Positions 7,503 to 14,117 of a DNA stretch of 16,173 nucleotides are shown here, one piece after another. Every line of letters starts with the position of its first letter. Position 1 is the stretch's first letter. The stretch is from Oscillospiraceae bacterium (GTDB lineage Bacteria > Bacillota > Clostridia > Oscillospirales > QAMX01). The notes beneath the pieces are model-generated. The model made no database searches. It was given only the letters and a program-made list of their open reading frames with translations, and was not told where the DNA came from. The stretch spans positions 1-16,173 of the forward strand of contig CACYBP010000152.1 of the NCBI GenBank assembly GCA_902772625.1, given 5' to 3'. Both the position numbers and the translations under genes were made by a program.

Positions 7503-8942
7503 TCAGAAGAGCTTCATATCGTCGAAGAACAGCGGCGTTCCCCCGGTGTGCAGGAAAAGGATCGTCTCTCCCCGGACGTTTTCCCGGCGGAGGGTCTCCC
7601 GCATGCCGTAAAAAGCTTTGCCGGTGTAGGTCAGATCCAGGGGGATCCCGTACTCGGTCAGGGCGCGTCTCGCGCACGCGGCGACGGCCGGGTCGGCTTT
7701 TCCGTATCCTTCGCCGATATACCCGTCGCGGAAGATCACGGCGCGGTCGATCTCCTCCTCGTCCGCCCCGAAGCCGCGGGAGACGAGATAACTTTTCACG
7801 CTCTCCCGGATCACGTCGCGTCCCCGGGGATTGGGCCGGGCGATGCTGATTCCCTCGACCCTGCGCCGGTCGCCGTCCATCAGCATGCCGGCGACCAGTC
7901 CGGCCTGGGTGGTCCCGGTGCCGGACGCCAGGAAGATCCGGTCGAAAAAGACCCGGTTTTCCTCCTCAAAGCTTCTGATCTCGTCGTAGCATTCCACGTA
8001 CGCTTCGGTGCCGATATCGCCGTGTCCCCCGCCGGGGATGAAATAGGGCTTTTTCCCCGCCTCTCTGAGGGAGGCGAGCGTGTTCTCGATGGTGTCGTGG
8101 ACCTCCTTCACCGGAACGAAGGTCTGTTCCGCGCCGAAAAGGCGGCAAAGGCGGCTGTTGGAGGTCTCGTCGCTTGATTCCTCCGGGCCGATGAGCAGAC
8201 ATTTCATCCCCCGCGCGGCGGCCATATTCGCCACGACCCGGCAGTGATTGGAGTGTCCCGAGCCGTAGGTGACCACCGTGTCATAATCTCCGCCGTCGAT
8301 CTCGCGGAAGAACAGAGCGGCTTTTCTCGCTTTGTTCCCGCCGAAGGAATAGGGGATCATATCCTCCCGCTTGATGAAAATGCGGTTGCCCTCGAAGCTT
8401 TCCAGCTCGTAAAGCGGCGTGCGGTCGCTCTTGCGGAGCCAGGAAAAAAGCGTCAGACCGTAGGCGTAGCGGTCGGCGTAGCCCGTGCGGGAAAGCACGT
8501 CGGAGCGAAGGAGTCCCTCCTGCCGGAAGCCCAGGCGCTCGAAGAGCTTCTGGGCGGAAAGATTGTCTTTTTCCGTATAGAGATAGACTTTCCGGAGCCG
8601 GAGCGTACGGAAGGCGTATTCCAGCATCAGGCCGGAAGCCCTGGTCGCGACGCCTCTGCCCTTGTAGTCGTTTTCTCCCATGGAAATATAGAATTCCGCT
8701 TTTCCGTTTTTCCGGTCGATCGAAAGAAGGCCGATCAGTCCCACCGGCACGCCGTCGGCCTCGATCACGTCGTCGACGCGGTCGGTCCTTCCGGCGTTTC
8801 TTTCAAGCCATTGGACGGTCTTGTCGTATTCCAGGGGCAGATCGTAGTGCAGAAAACGGTTGTTGCGCGGATCGTTGATCCATTCGACTTTTTTGGCGAC
8901 GTCCCGCTTTTCAAAGGGTCGTATCGTGATCTTCAATGGCAT
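7503..8942 (-). CDS. Fusion: GNAT N-acetyltransferase plus PLP enzyme of the D-cysteine desulfhydrase/ACC deaminase family
   Basis: 479 residues from ATG at 8940-8942, which follows a GAGGGAGA purine tract; an in-frame TTG six codons upstream (8960) is possible but less well placed. Residues 1 to about 165 form a RimJ/RimL- or PseH-like acetyltransferase (IRPFEKRDV near 7-15, acetyl-CoA loop YKGRGVAT at 93-100, LFERLGFRQEG at 133-143). Residues from about 175 to 479 are a fold-type II PLP enzyme: TPLYEL (175-180), SFGGNKARK (199-207, K204 as the Schiff-base lysine), GSGHSNH (227-233), ASGTGTTQAG (339-348) and LHTGGTP (464-470). The second half should eliminate or deaminate a small amino acid, possibly D-configured, giving a keto acid and ammonia. 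The first half could acetylate a 4-amino sugar, a step otherwise missing from this locus. The start overlaps the preceding sugar transferase gene by 32 bases. The fusion is intact with no frameshift. Confidence 0.88.
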   Translation of the reverse strand: MPLKITIRPFEKRDVAKKVEWINDPRNNRFLHYDLPLEYDKTVQWLERNAGRTDRVDDVIEADGVPVGLIGLLSIDRKNGKAEFYISMGENDYKGRGVATRASGLMLEYAFRTLRLRKVYLYTEKDNLSAQKLFERLGFRQEGLLRSDVLSRTGYADRYAYGLTLFSWLRKSDRTPLYELESFEGNRIFIKREDMIPYSFGGNKARKAALFFREIDGGDYDTVVTYGSGHSNHCRVVANMAAARGMKCLLIGPEESSDETSNSRLCRLFGAEQTFVPVKEVHDTIENTLASLREAGKKPYFIPGGGHGDIGTEAYVECYDEIRSFEEENRVFFDRIFLASGTGTTQAGLVAGMLMDGDRRRVEGISIARPNPRGRDVIRESVKSYLVSRGFGADEEEIDRAVIFRDGYIGEGYGKADPAVAACARRALTEYGIPLDLTYTGKAFYGMRETLRRENVRGETILFLHTGGTPLFFDDMKLF

Positions 8943-9573
8943 TCTCCCTCGCCGCGTCAAGGCGGCCCGCTTTGATCTCGCTTCCCACCTGGATATCCGA
9001 TCTTTTGAAGACCTTGACCACCGTGCCGAAGAGGATCTTCACGTCCCCCAGGAAGGTGATCCTGTCCACGTATTGCAGATCGTAAGCAAACCTTTCTTCC
9101 CAGCTTGCGATGGCGTTGCGTCCGTTGATCTGGGCAAGGCCGGTAAGTCCCGGCCGCACCTCGTGCCGTCTGTGCTCGTCTCCCCGGTAATAGGGCAGAT
9201 ACTCGGTCAGAAGGGGGCGGGGACCGACGATGGCCATATCCCCGCGGAAAATATTGAAAAGCTCCGGAAGCTCGTCAAGAGAGGTGGACCGGAGAAGCCT
9301 TCCGAATTTCGGCAGGCGCAGATCGTCGGGAAGAAGCTCTCCCTTTTCGTCCCGCCCGTCGGTCATGGAGCGGAATTTATAAAGCCGGAAGATCTTTTCG
9401 TTCCGGCCGGGTCTGTCCTGGGCAAAAATCACGGGGCGGCCGAGCTTGATCCGGACCAGAAGCGCCGTCACGCCGAGCACCGGCGATAAAACCACCAGCG
9501 CAAGCCCCGCAAGGATGCAGTCGAACGGTCTTTTCAAAAATCTTTCGTAAAAGCCGAAGGGCTTATGTGTCAT
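8911..9573 (-). CDS. Initiating phosphoglycosyl transferase (bacterial sugar transferase, short PglC-type)
   Basis: 220 residues. A single re-entrant hydrophobic helix (17-41) precedes the conserved core: YKFRSM (65-70), the catalytic Asp-Glu pair in LDELPELFN (D100, E101), IVGPRPLL (115-122) and RPGLTGLAQINGR (140-152). This enzyme transfers a sugar-1-phosphate from a UDP-sugar to undecaprenyl phosphate on the inner membrane face, starting the repeat unit. It has the short monotopic form (PglC, EpsL-like) and lacks the large N-terminal membrane domain of WbaP. The frame is open further upstream to 9927, but the ATG at 9571-9573 has AAGGAG 8 bases before it and begins at the family's normal N-terminus. 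It starts 21 bases after the aminotransferase stop. Its pairing with a 4,6-dehydratase and a DegT aminotransferase points to a bacillosamine-like UDP-sugar donor. Confidence 0.93.
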   Translation of the reverse strand: MTHKPFGFYERFLKRPFDCILAGLALVVLSPVLGVTALLVRIKLGRPVIFAQDRPGRNEKIFRLYKFRSMTDGRDEKGELLPDDLRLPKFGRLLRSTSLDELPELFNIFRGDMAIVGPRPLLTEYLPYYRGDEHRRHEVRPGLTGLAQINGRNAIASWEERFAYDLQYVDRITFLGDVKILFGTVVKVFKRSDIQVGSEIKAGRLDAARENAIEDHDTTL

Positions 9574-9593
9574 CTCGATATCTCCTTCCGGCT

Positions 9594-10901
9594 TCAGAGG
9601 AAGCAGCGATGGATGATCTCCGCGATCCTGTCCACCTCTTCCATGGTGGTCTTGTTGTCGCTGGGCAGGCAGAGCCCTCTCCGGAAGATATCGGCGCCCA
9701 CGTCGGGCACGGCGTTTTCGCGGATATAGGCGTTGCTTCTGCCCCGGCCGGAGCCTTCCCGGGTGATGAAGCCGTGCATGCGGTAGATGGGCTGCATATG
9801 CATCGGCTTCCAGATGGGCCGCCCCTCGGCGTTGAAGGCGGCGATCGCCTCCAGGATCTCGGTCGGGCAGCTCTTTCCCGGCGTCGGGAGGAAGAGAGCG
9901 GTCTTGTCCCCCCGCTCGGTGGGGCACATGGCCTCCTCGTCGATCAGGAGGCAGGAAAGCCAGTAATTGGGAGTTGACGCGCTTTCGTCAAAGGGGTTCA
10001 TCCGCACCGGCAGATCCGAAAGCTTTTCCCGGTATCTTTCATAGATCGCCTTTTTGGCGGCGATATGCTCTTCCAGATAGGGAAGCTGCCCGCGCACGAT
10101 CCCGGCGATGATGTTGCTCATGCGGTAGTTGTAGCCGACCTCCTCGTGCTGGTACCACGGGGCGTCCTCGCGGCTCTGGGTCGACCATTTGCGGGCCTTG
10201 TTCGCCTCTTCCCCGTCGTCGGTCAGGAGCATGCCGCCCGAGGAACCGGTGACGATCTTGTTGCCGTTGAAGGAGATGATTGAGACGTCGCCGAAGACGC
10301 CGGTCTCCCGGCCCTTGTAAAGGGCGCCGAAGGATTCGGCCGCGTCCTCCAGGATCAGGGCGCCGTGGCGGTCGGCCACCGCGCGGATCTCGTCGATCTT
10401 GCCCGGAACGCCGTAAAGATGGGCGATCACGATAATCCTCACCTCGGGATAGAGCTCGAAGGCCTTCTCCAGCGCCTCGGGATCCATGTTCCAGGTATCC
10501 GGCTCGGTATCGATATAGACGGCCTCTCCCCCCTCGTAAGCCACCGGGTTCACCGTGGCGTCGAAGGTCATATCGGAGCAGAAGACCTTTTTCCCCTCCA
10601 GACTGCCGTGTCCCACCCGGGGCGCGCCGTAAAGTCTCTCGGCCAGAAGCTTGATCCCCAGATGCAGCGCGGCCGTTCCCGAAGAAAGGCCCACCGCGTA
10701 TTTCCGGCCGATCCTTTCGGAAACGAGCTTTTCGGTCACGTTGATATTCTCGCCTACCGTGCTGACCCAGTTGGTGCGGATGGCTTCGTCCACCCACTTC
10801 TGCTCGTCGCCGTGCATGGTGGGGCTGGAAAGCCAGACCTTTTTCTCAAAGGGCGTAATTCCCCGGAAGCGCGGGTCGGACCGGTAATCGCAAACTGCCA
10901 T
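9594..10901 (-). CDS. DegT/DnrJ/EryC1/StrS-family UDP-sugar aminotransferase (PglE-like)
   Basis: 435 residues, somewhat longer than the roughly 390 usual in this family because of extra sequence around 315-360. Key motifs: TNWVSTVGENI (43-53), GLSSGTAALHLG (71-82), EDAAESFGA (185-193, D186 contacting the PLP nitrogen), SFNGNKIVTGSSGGM (210-224, K215 as the Schiff-base lysine) and the C-terminal LPSDNKTT (422-429). The enzyme should move an amino group, normally from glutamate, onto the 4-keto sugar made by the dehydratase at 11818-13779. The SFNGNK form is the one seen in PglE-type C4 aminotransferases. The ATG at 10899-10901 has GAAGGAAA upstream. A stem-loop lies in the spacer before it. 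The product is probably UDP-4-amino-4,6-dideoxy-N-acetyl-hexosamine; gluco versus galacto configuration cannot be told from sequence. Confidence 0.92.
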   Translation of the reverse strand: MAVCDYRSDPRFRGITPFEKKVWLSSPTMHGDEQKWVDEAIRTNWVSTVGENINVTEKLVSERIGRKYAVGLSSGTAALHLGIKLLAERLYGAPRVGHGSLEGKKVFCSDMTFDATVNPVAYEGGEAVYIDTEPDTWNMDPEALEKAFELYPEVRIIVIAHLYGVPGKIDEIRAVADRHGALILEDAAESFGALYKGRETGVFGDVSIISFNGNKIVTGSSGGMLLTDDGEEANKARKWSTQSREDAPWYQHEEVGYNYRMSNIIAGIVRGQLPYLEEHIAAKKAIYERYREKLSDLPVRMNPFDESASTPNYWLSCLLIDEEAMCPTERGDKTALFLPTPGKSCPTEILEAIAAFNAEGRPIWKPMHMQPIYRMHGFITREGSGRGRSNAYIRENAVPDVGADIFRRGLCLPSDNKTTMEEVDRIAEIIHRCFL

Positions 10902-10953
10902 GTTACAATTTCCTTCTTTAATCAGTAATCAATAAATCGCTTCAGGTAGCAGA

Positions 10954-10992
10954 AAGAAAGCGACAAAGCGTTGAAGACTTTTTCGCTTTCTT
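10954..10992 (-). other. Stem-loop between the Wzz-like and aminotransferase genes (attenuator-like)
   Basis: On the minus strand AAGAAAGCGA (10992-10983) pairs perfectly with TCGCTTTCTT (10963-10954), and the interior adds AAAG/CTTT pairing around a 9-base loop. The 3' arm is pyrimidine-rich but is not followed by a clean U-run, so complete termination is unlikely. It begins 11 bases past the Wzz-like stop. It may act as a partial terminator or mRNA-stability element that sets the ratio of assembly proteins to sugar-pathway enzymes. Confidence 0.5.
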
Positions 10993-11003
10993 TTCTTCGG
11001 TTA

Positions 11004-11759
11004 TCAGCAGAAGACCACGAAGCCCAGAAGCTCGGTATTTTCTCTTCTGCACTGGGCGATCTCCAGATCCAGATCTTTATAAGTGCTCTTGCCGACGGTT
11101 TCGCAGAGCACCATGCCCACGCCGGCTTCCATGCCGTAGATGGCCGCGGGATCCGAAAGGATACTGCCGATCAGCTTCGTCTCCACGTTCATGCCGTTCA
11201 TCTTGTCGGTCACCGCCGTGAGGATATCCTTCTGCGGTTTGGTGAGATCCCCGGTGAAAAGCACCTTCTTGATCCCCCGGTTCTTGGCCGTGGAGAGAAG
11301 CCTTGCCAGAAGCAGCATCTCCTCTTCCGAAACCGGGCGGGCCTTTTCGATCTTCAGAAGCCTGTCGGCGAAGGCCTCGGTCTTTCCGGGTCTGGAAAGC
11401 CGGAAGCACGCCAGAAGCTGTGCGTCGTCGGGTTTATTGAGCTCTGAAACGCTTTTCAGGCGTTTGTTCAGGAGATAGAGGAAGCCGATCACCAGCAAAA
11501 CGATCACGAACCCGATCAGGCCGCCGATGAAGATGTGCTTGACCGGGAAGGAAGGCACCGTCGGCTCCACGGCGTTCTTGACGCCGGAATTGAAGCTTTC
11601 CAGGTCTTTCCGGTAGGCGGACACCAGATTTCTGTACTGCAGGATCGGCGTCAGAACCGCTCCCAGGACGAATCCCCCCGCAAGCCAGTACCACAGGGCA
11701 ATGAGCTTTTTGAGGAAGTCCTTGAGGTCAAACACCCTCTCGTTCTGATACGTTCTCAT
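11004..11759 (-). CDS. Wzz/CpsC-like polysaccharide chain-length protein with P-loop-less kinase-like C-terminus
   Basis: 251 residues with two membrane helices (about 19-41 and 75-97). The N-terminal DLKDFLKKLIALWYWL is typical of Wzz/YveK-type polysaccharide co-polymerases. The extracytoplasmic part between the helices is only some 33 residues, far shorter than the domain that normally sets chain length. After the second helix comes a cytoplasmic domain of about 150 residues. Its strands (KKVLFTGDL at 154-162, VGMVLCETVGKSTYKDLDL around 214-232, ELLGFVVF at the end) follow the pattern of a bacterial tyrosine kinase (CpsD/YwqD), but where the Walker A GKST should be there is TGDLTKPQKD, so nucleotide binding is probably lost. 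It is the second gene of the operon. No separate kinase or phosphatase gene is present in the window. The ATG at 11759 has GAAGGTGA upstream. Confidence 0.72.
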   Translation of the reverse strand: MRTYQNERVFDLKDFLKKLIALWYWLAGGFVLGAVLTPILQYRNLVSAYRKDLESFNSGVKNAVEPTVPSFPVKHIFIGGLIGFVIVLLVIGFLYLLNKRLKSVSELNKPDDAQLLACFRLSRPGKTEAFADRLLKIEKARPVSEEEMLLLARLLSTAKNRGIKKVLFTGDLTKPQKDILTAVTDKMNGMNVETKLIGSILSDPAAIYGMEAGVGMVLCETVGKSTYKDLDLEIAQCRRENTELLGFVVFC

Positions 11760-11817
11760 AGTACGATCACCTTCAACTCTCTTGATAGTGCCGGAGACAA
11801 ATCAACCGTCCGCGCCT

Positions 11818-13779
11818 TCACGAGGTACGGCGGGAGGATCTGATCACGGTCGGCGTGACCGCGCCGGAGCTTCGCATCTCCTCCGCCTCGGACGCGCGGC
11901 TGTTGACTTCGTTCGGGTCGTGGAAGGTCGGCACGGCGCGGGCCATGGCCCGTTTGATCCGGGGAGACGCGATTGCGTCGCCCGCTTCCTTCAGGGCGTC
12001 GGTCAGGATCTCGATCTTCCGGTCCACCTCGGCGCGGGAAAGCGGCGTATCCTTTTCCACAAAGATCATTTTGTTCTCGGTGGTTTCCAGATCCTCGGTC
12101 TTGATCAGAAGCTCCTCGTAAAGCTTTTCGCCGGGGCGCAGACCGATCTCACAGATCTCGATGTCCTGCCCGAGCTCCAGCCCCGAAAGCCGGATCATGT
12201 TCACCGCGAGGTCGTAGATCCGGATGGGCTTACCCATATCCAGGACGAACAGCTCGCCCTTTTTGGCCATGGCGCCGGCGTGCATCACCAGCTGGCTTGC
12301 CTCCGGGATGGTCATGAAGTAGCGGATGATGCGCTTGTCGGTGATGGTGACCGGGCCGCCGGATTCGATCTGACGCTTGAACAGCGGAATGACCGAGCCG
12401 TTGGACCCCAGCACGTTTCCGAAGCGCACCGCCGCGAAGGAGGTCTTGCTGTCGGTGCGGCACTGGATGATCATCTCGCACATCCGTTTGGACGCGCCCA
12501 TGACGTTGGTGGGATTGACGGCCTTGTCGGTGGAGATCAGGATGAATTTTTCCACCCCGAATTCCTCGGCCATGTCGGCGGTGTTGTAGGTGCCGAGGAC
12601 GTTGTTTTTGATGGCCTCTCCCCCGCTGTGCTCCATCAGGGGCACGTGCTTGTGCGCCGCGGCGTGGAAAACGATCTGCGGCCGGTAGTAATCGAACACG
12701 GCGCGGAGTCTGCCTCTGTCGCGCACCGAGCCGATCTCCACCGCGAAATCCAGCTTTTCGCCGTAGGTGCGGATCAATTCCTGCTGGATATCGTAGGCGT
12801 TGTTTTCATAGATATCGAAGATGATAAGCTTTTTCGGGCTGCACTTGGCGATCTGACGGCAGAGCTCGCTGCCGATGGAGCCGCCGCCCCCGGTGACCAG
12901 AACGGTCTTTCCGGTGTAATAATACCGGGCTTCGAGGTTGTCGATGGTCAGAGGCTTGCGGAAAAGCAGGTCCTCGATCTGGAAATCACGGAGAGCGGGC
13001 TTTTGTTTGCCCCTGTCGTTGGTCTCGCGCACCGGGGTGTCGTAGATCTTGATCTTGCAGCCGGTGGGGCGGTAAAACTCGTAGATCGCGCTGGCGCGGT
13101 CGCTGTCCAGGTCGGTCAGGGCGACGAAGATCTCCTCCACGTCGTACTTTTTCATGGTCTCGTGGACGGTCTTATCCTCCCGGAAGACCTCAAGGCCCGC
13201 CACGCGGCTTCCGATCTTGGCCACGTCGCGGTCGATGAAGAATACGGGGCGGTAATTGGATTTCGAATTGCCGAGAAGGTCGTTGGCAAGAAGGAAGCCG
13301 AGCTGTCCCGCCCCGACGATGGCCACGTTGATCCGGTGATGGGAAATGGACTGCATGGCGTTGCGGCGGCGATAGATCACCTGATAGGTAAACCGCGCCA
13401 CCAGAGCCGTCAGATCGGTCAGGGAGGCCACCACCACGAAGTGCCAGATCCCGTGGTAATACCCCACCGTACGGGAAAGGAGCATGGCGGCAAGGCCGCC
13501 GGACGCATCCGCGGCCACCATGACGAAATATGCCAGCGTGTTGGTGTATCGCCATACGTTCTGGTTCACCTGAAGGGCGAGCCGGAAGCCGAAAATCCCC
13601 ACCAGAAGCAGGACGGAGTCCACTATGTACGCTTCGTCGTTATACCGGGGAGAGCCCTCCGCCACCGAGCAGATCCAGTAATAAGCGGCGTTGATCCCCG
13701 CAAAGCAGAGAATGTCAAAGGCGATAAGCACCAGACGGCGCATCTTTCCGTTGAAGAAAGAGCTCCAGATTTTTCTCAT
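11818..13779 (-). CDS. Membrane-bound UDP-sugar 4,6-dehydratase (PglF/CapD/WbpM family)
   Basis: 653 residues. Four N-terminal membrane helices lie near 14-36, 52-70, 82-101 and 107-130. They are followed by a first nucleotide-binding domain (VAIVGAGQLG at 152-161) and then the catalytic SDR domain: TGGGGSIGSE (296-305), AAAHKHVPLME (373-383), STDKAVNPTNVMGASKR (416-432). M427 replaces the usual catalytic tyrosine of SDR enzymes, and K431 follows, which is the Ser-Met-Lys arrangement known for this family. The enzyme converts UDP-GlcNAc to the 4-keto-6-deoxy sugar at the membrane and is the first committed step to bacillosamine-like or FucNAc4N-like sugars. It is the first gene of the operon, about 85 bases after the proximal promoter's expected start. 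The tail of some 50 residues after the last conserved helix is low-complexity and charged. The ATG at 13779 has an AGGTG ribosome binding site. Confidence 0.94.
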   Translation of the reverse strand: MRKIWSSFFNGKMRRLVLIAFDILCFAGINAAYYWICSVAEGSPRYNDEAYIVDSVLLLVGIFGFRLALQVNQNVWRYTNTLAYFVMVAADASGGLAAMLLSRTVGYYHGIWHFVVVASLTDLTALVARFTYQVIYRRRNAMQSISHHRINVAIVGAGQLGFLLANDLLGNSKSNYRPVFFIDRDVAKIGSRVAGLEVFREDKTVHETMKKYDVEEIFVALTDLDSDRASAIYEFYRPTGCKIKIYDTPVRETNDRGKQKPALRDFQIEDLLFRKPLTIDNLEARYYYTGKTVLVTGGGGSIGSELCRQIAKCSPKKLIIFDIYENNAYDIQQELIRTYGEKLDFAVEIGSVRDRGRLRAVFDYYRPQIVFHAAAHKHVPLMEHSGGEAIKNNVLGTYNTADMAEEFGVEKFILISTDKAVNPTNVMGASKRMCEMIIQCRTDSKTSFAAVRFGNVLGSNGSVIPLFKRQIESGGPVTITDKRIIRYFMTIPEASQLVMHAGAMAKKGELFVLDMGKPIRIYDLAVNMIRLSGLELGQDIEICEIGLRPGEKLYEELLIKTEDLETTENKMIFVEKDTPLSRAEVDRKIEILTDALKEAGDAIASPRIKRAMARAVPTFHDPNEVNSRASEAEEMRSSGAVTPTVIRSSRRTS

Positions 13780-13804
13780 TCGATCACACCTAATCGCATA
13801 TTCG

Positions 13805-13818
13805 GCCGCAAAAGCGGC
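13805..13818 (-). promoter_or_regulatory. Small leader hairpin before the polysaccharide operon
   Basis: GCCGC-TTTT-GCGGC on the minus strand forms a perfect 5-bp stem with a 4-base loop in the 5' leader, 26 bases before the first start codon. No U-run follows, so it is not a terminator. Its position in the leader of a very long polysaccharide operon would fit a regulatory RNA element, for example a recruitment site for a NusG-like antiterminator. That role is inference only. Confidence 0.35.
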
Positions 13819-13868
13819 GTTTCAGGCCCCGCATCCGGAGAAGCCTTATCATCAATTAATTATGATAT

Positions 13869-13897
13869 ATTATAACAAACCTGTCCACAGGATGCAA
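13869..13897 (-). promoter_or_regulatory. Proximal sigma-A-type promoter (P2) of the polysaccharide operon
   Basis: On the minus strand the -10 box is a perfect TATAAT (13874-13869) and the -35 box is TTGCAT (13897-13892), with exactly 17 bases between. Transcription would start near 13862 and give a leader of about 83 bases to the dehydratase ATG. The region is clearly more AT-rich than its surroundings. Confidence 0.72.
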
Positions 13898-13904
13898 GCC
13901 TCTA

Positions 13905-13931
13905 TTTTTTCCCAATCCGGGGAGGAAAAAA
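13905..13931 (-). other. Dyad between the two operon promoters
   Basis: TTTTTTCC and GGAAAAAA (minus-strand order) flank an 11-base C-rich loop. The element lies inside transcripts from the distal promoter P1 and just upstream of the -35 box of P2. It could be an RNA pause hairpin or a DNA operator. No known regulator site was recognised. Confidence 0.3.
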
Positions 13932-13966
13932 CACAGGATATTGTATGCGCTTACAAAGACGGTAAC

Positions 13967-13995
13967 AGTATATCATATCCGGTTCTTTTTTGCAA
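13967..13995 (-). promoter_or_regulatory. Distal extended -10 promoter (P1) of the polysaccharide operon
   Basis: On the minus strand TTGCAA (13995-13990) is followed after 17 bases by TATACT (13972-13967), preceded by TG in the extended -10 position. Transcription would start near 13960 and give a leader of about 180 bases that reads through P2. Both promoters share a TTGCA -35 core. The remaining sequence from 13996 to 14083 is GC-rich and shows no gene. Confidence 0.68.
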
Positions 13996-14083
13996 GTCTT
14001 CCCCTCCCCGCCGCGATCCCCGGACGGCGCCTTTCCTCCCGGCTCCGGCGGGAGCACGCGGGCGGTCTTTTCCCGAGCGCATC

Positions 14084-14114
14084 AAAAAAGCAGCGGACGA
14101 ATTCCGTCCGCCGC
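14084..14114 (-). terminator. Intrinsic terminator after the ECF S-component gene
   Basis: Read on the minus strand, GCGGCGGACG pairs with CGTCCGCTGC (10 pairs, one of them G-U) around a GAATT loop, immediately followed by six T. The stem starts three bases after the stop codon at 14118. A run of five T also flanks it on the other side, so it could work in both directions. It separates the B12 module from the polysaccharide operon. Confidence 0.92.
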
Positions 14115-14117
14115 TTT

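Noticed and set aside
5297..7849. Long + strand open frame (850 codons) opposite three ligase-region genes
   Set aside because: It crosses several real genes on the other strand, has no family motif and no plausible ribosome binding site; a composition artefact.
9574..9927. Longer version of the sugar transferase starting at 9927
   Set aside because: The upstream extension overlaps the aminotransferase in another frame, is low-complexity, and the ATG at 9573 has a good ribosome binding site at the family's normal N-terminus.
11782..13875. Long + strand open frame (697 codons) opposite the 4,6-dehydratase
   Set aside because: The minus strand encodes an unmistakable dehydratase over the same bases; the antisense frame shows only low-information sequence rich in H, D, V and G.
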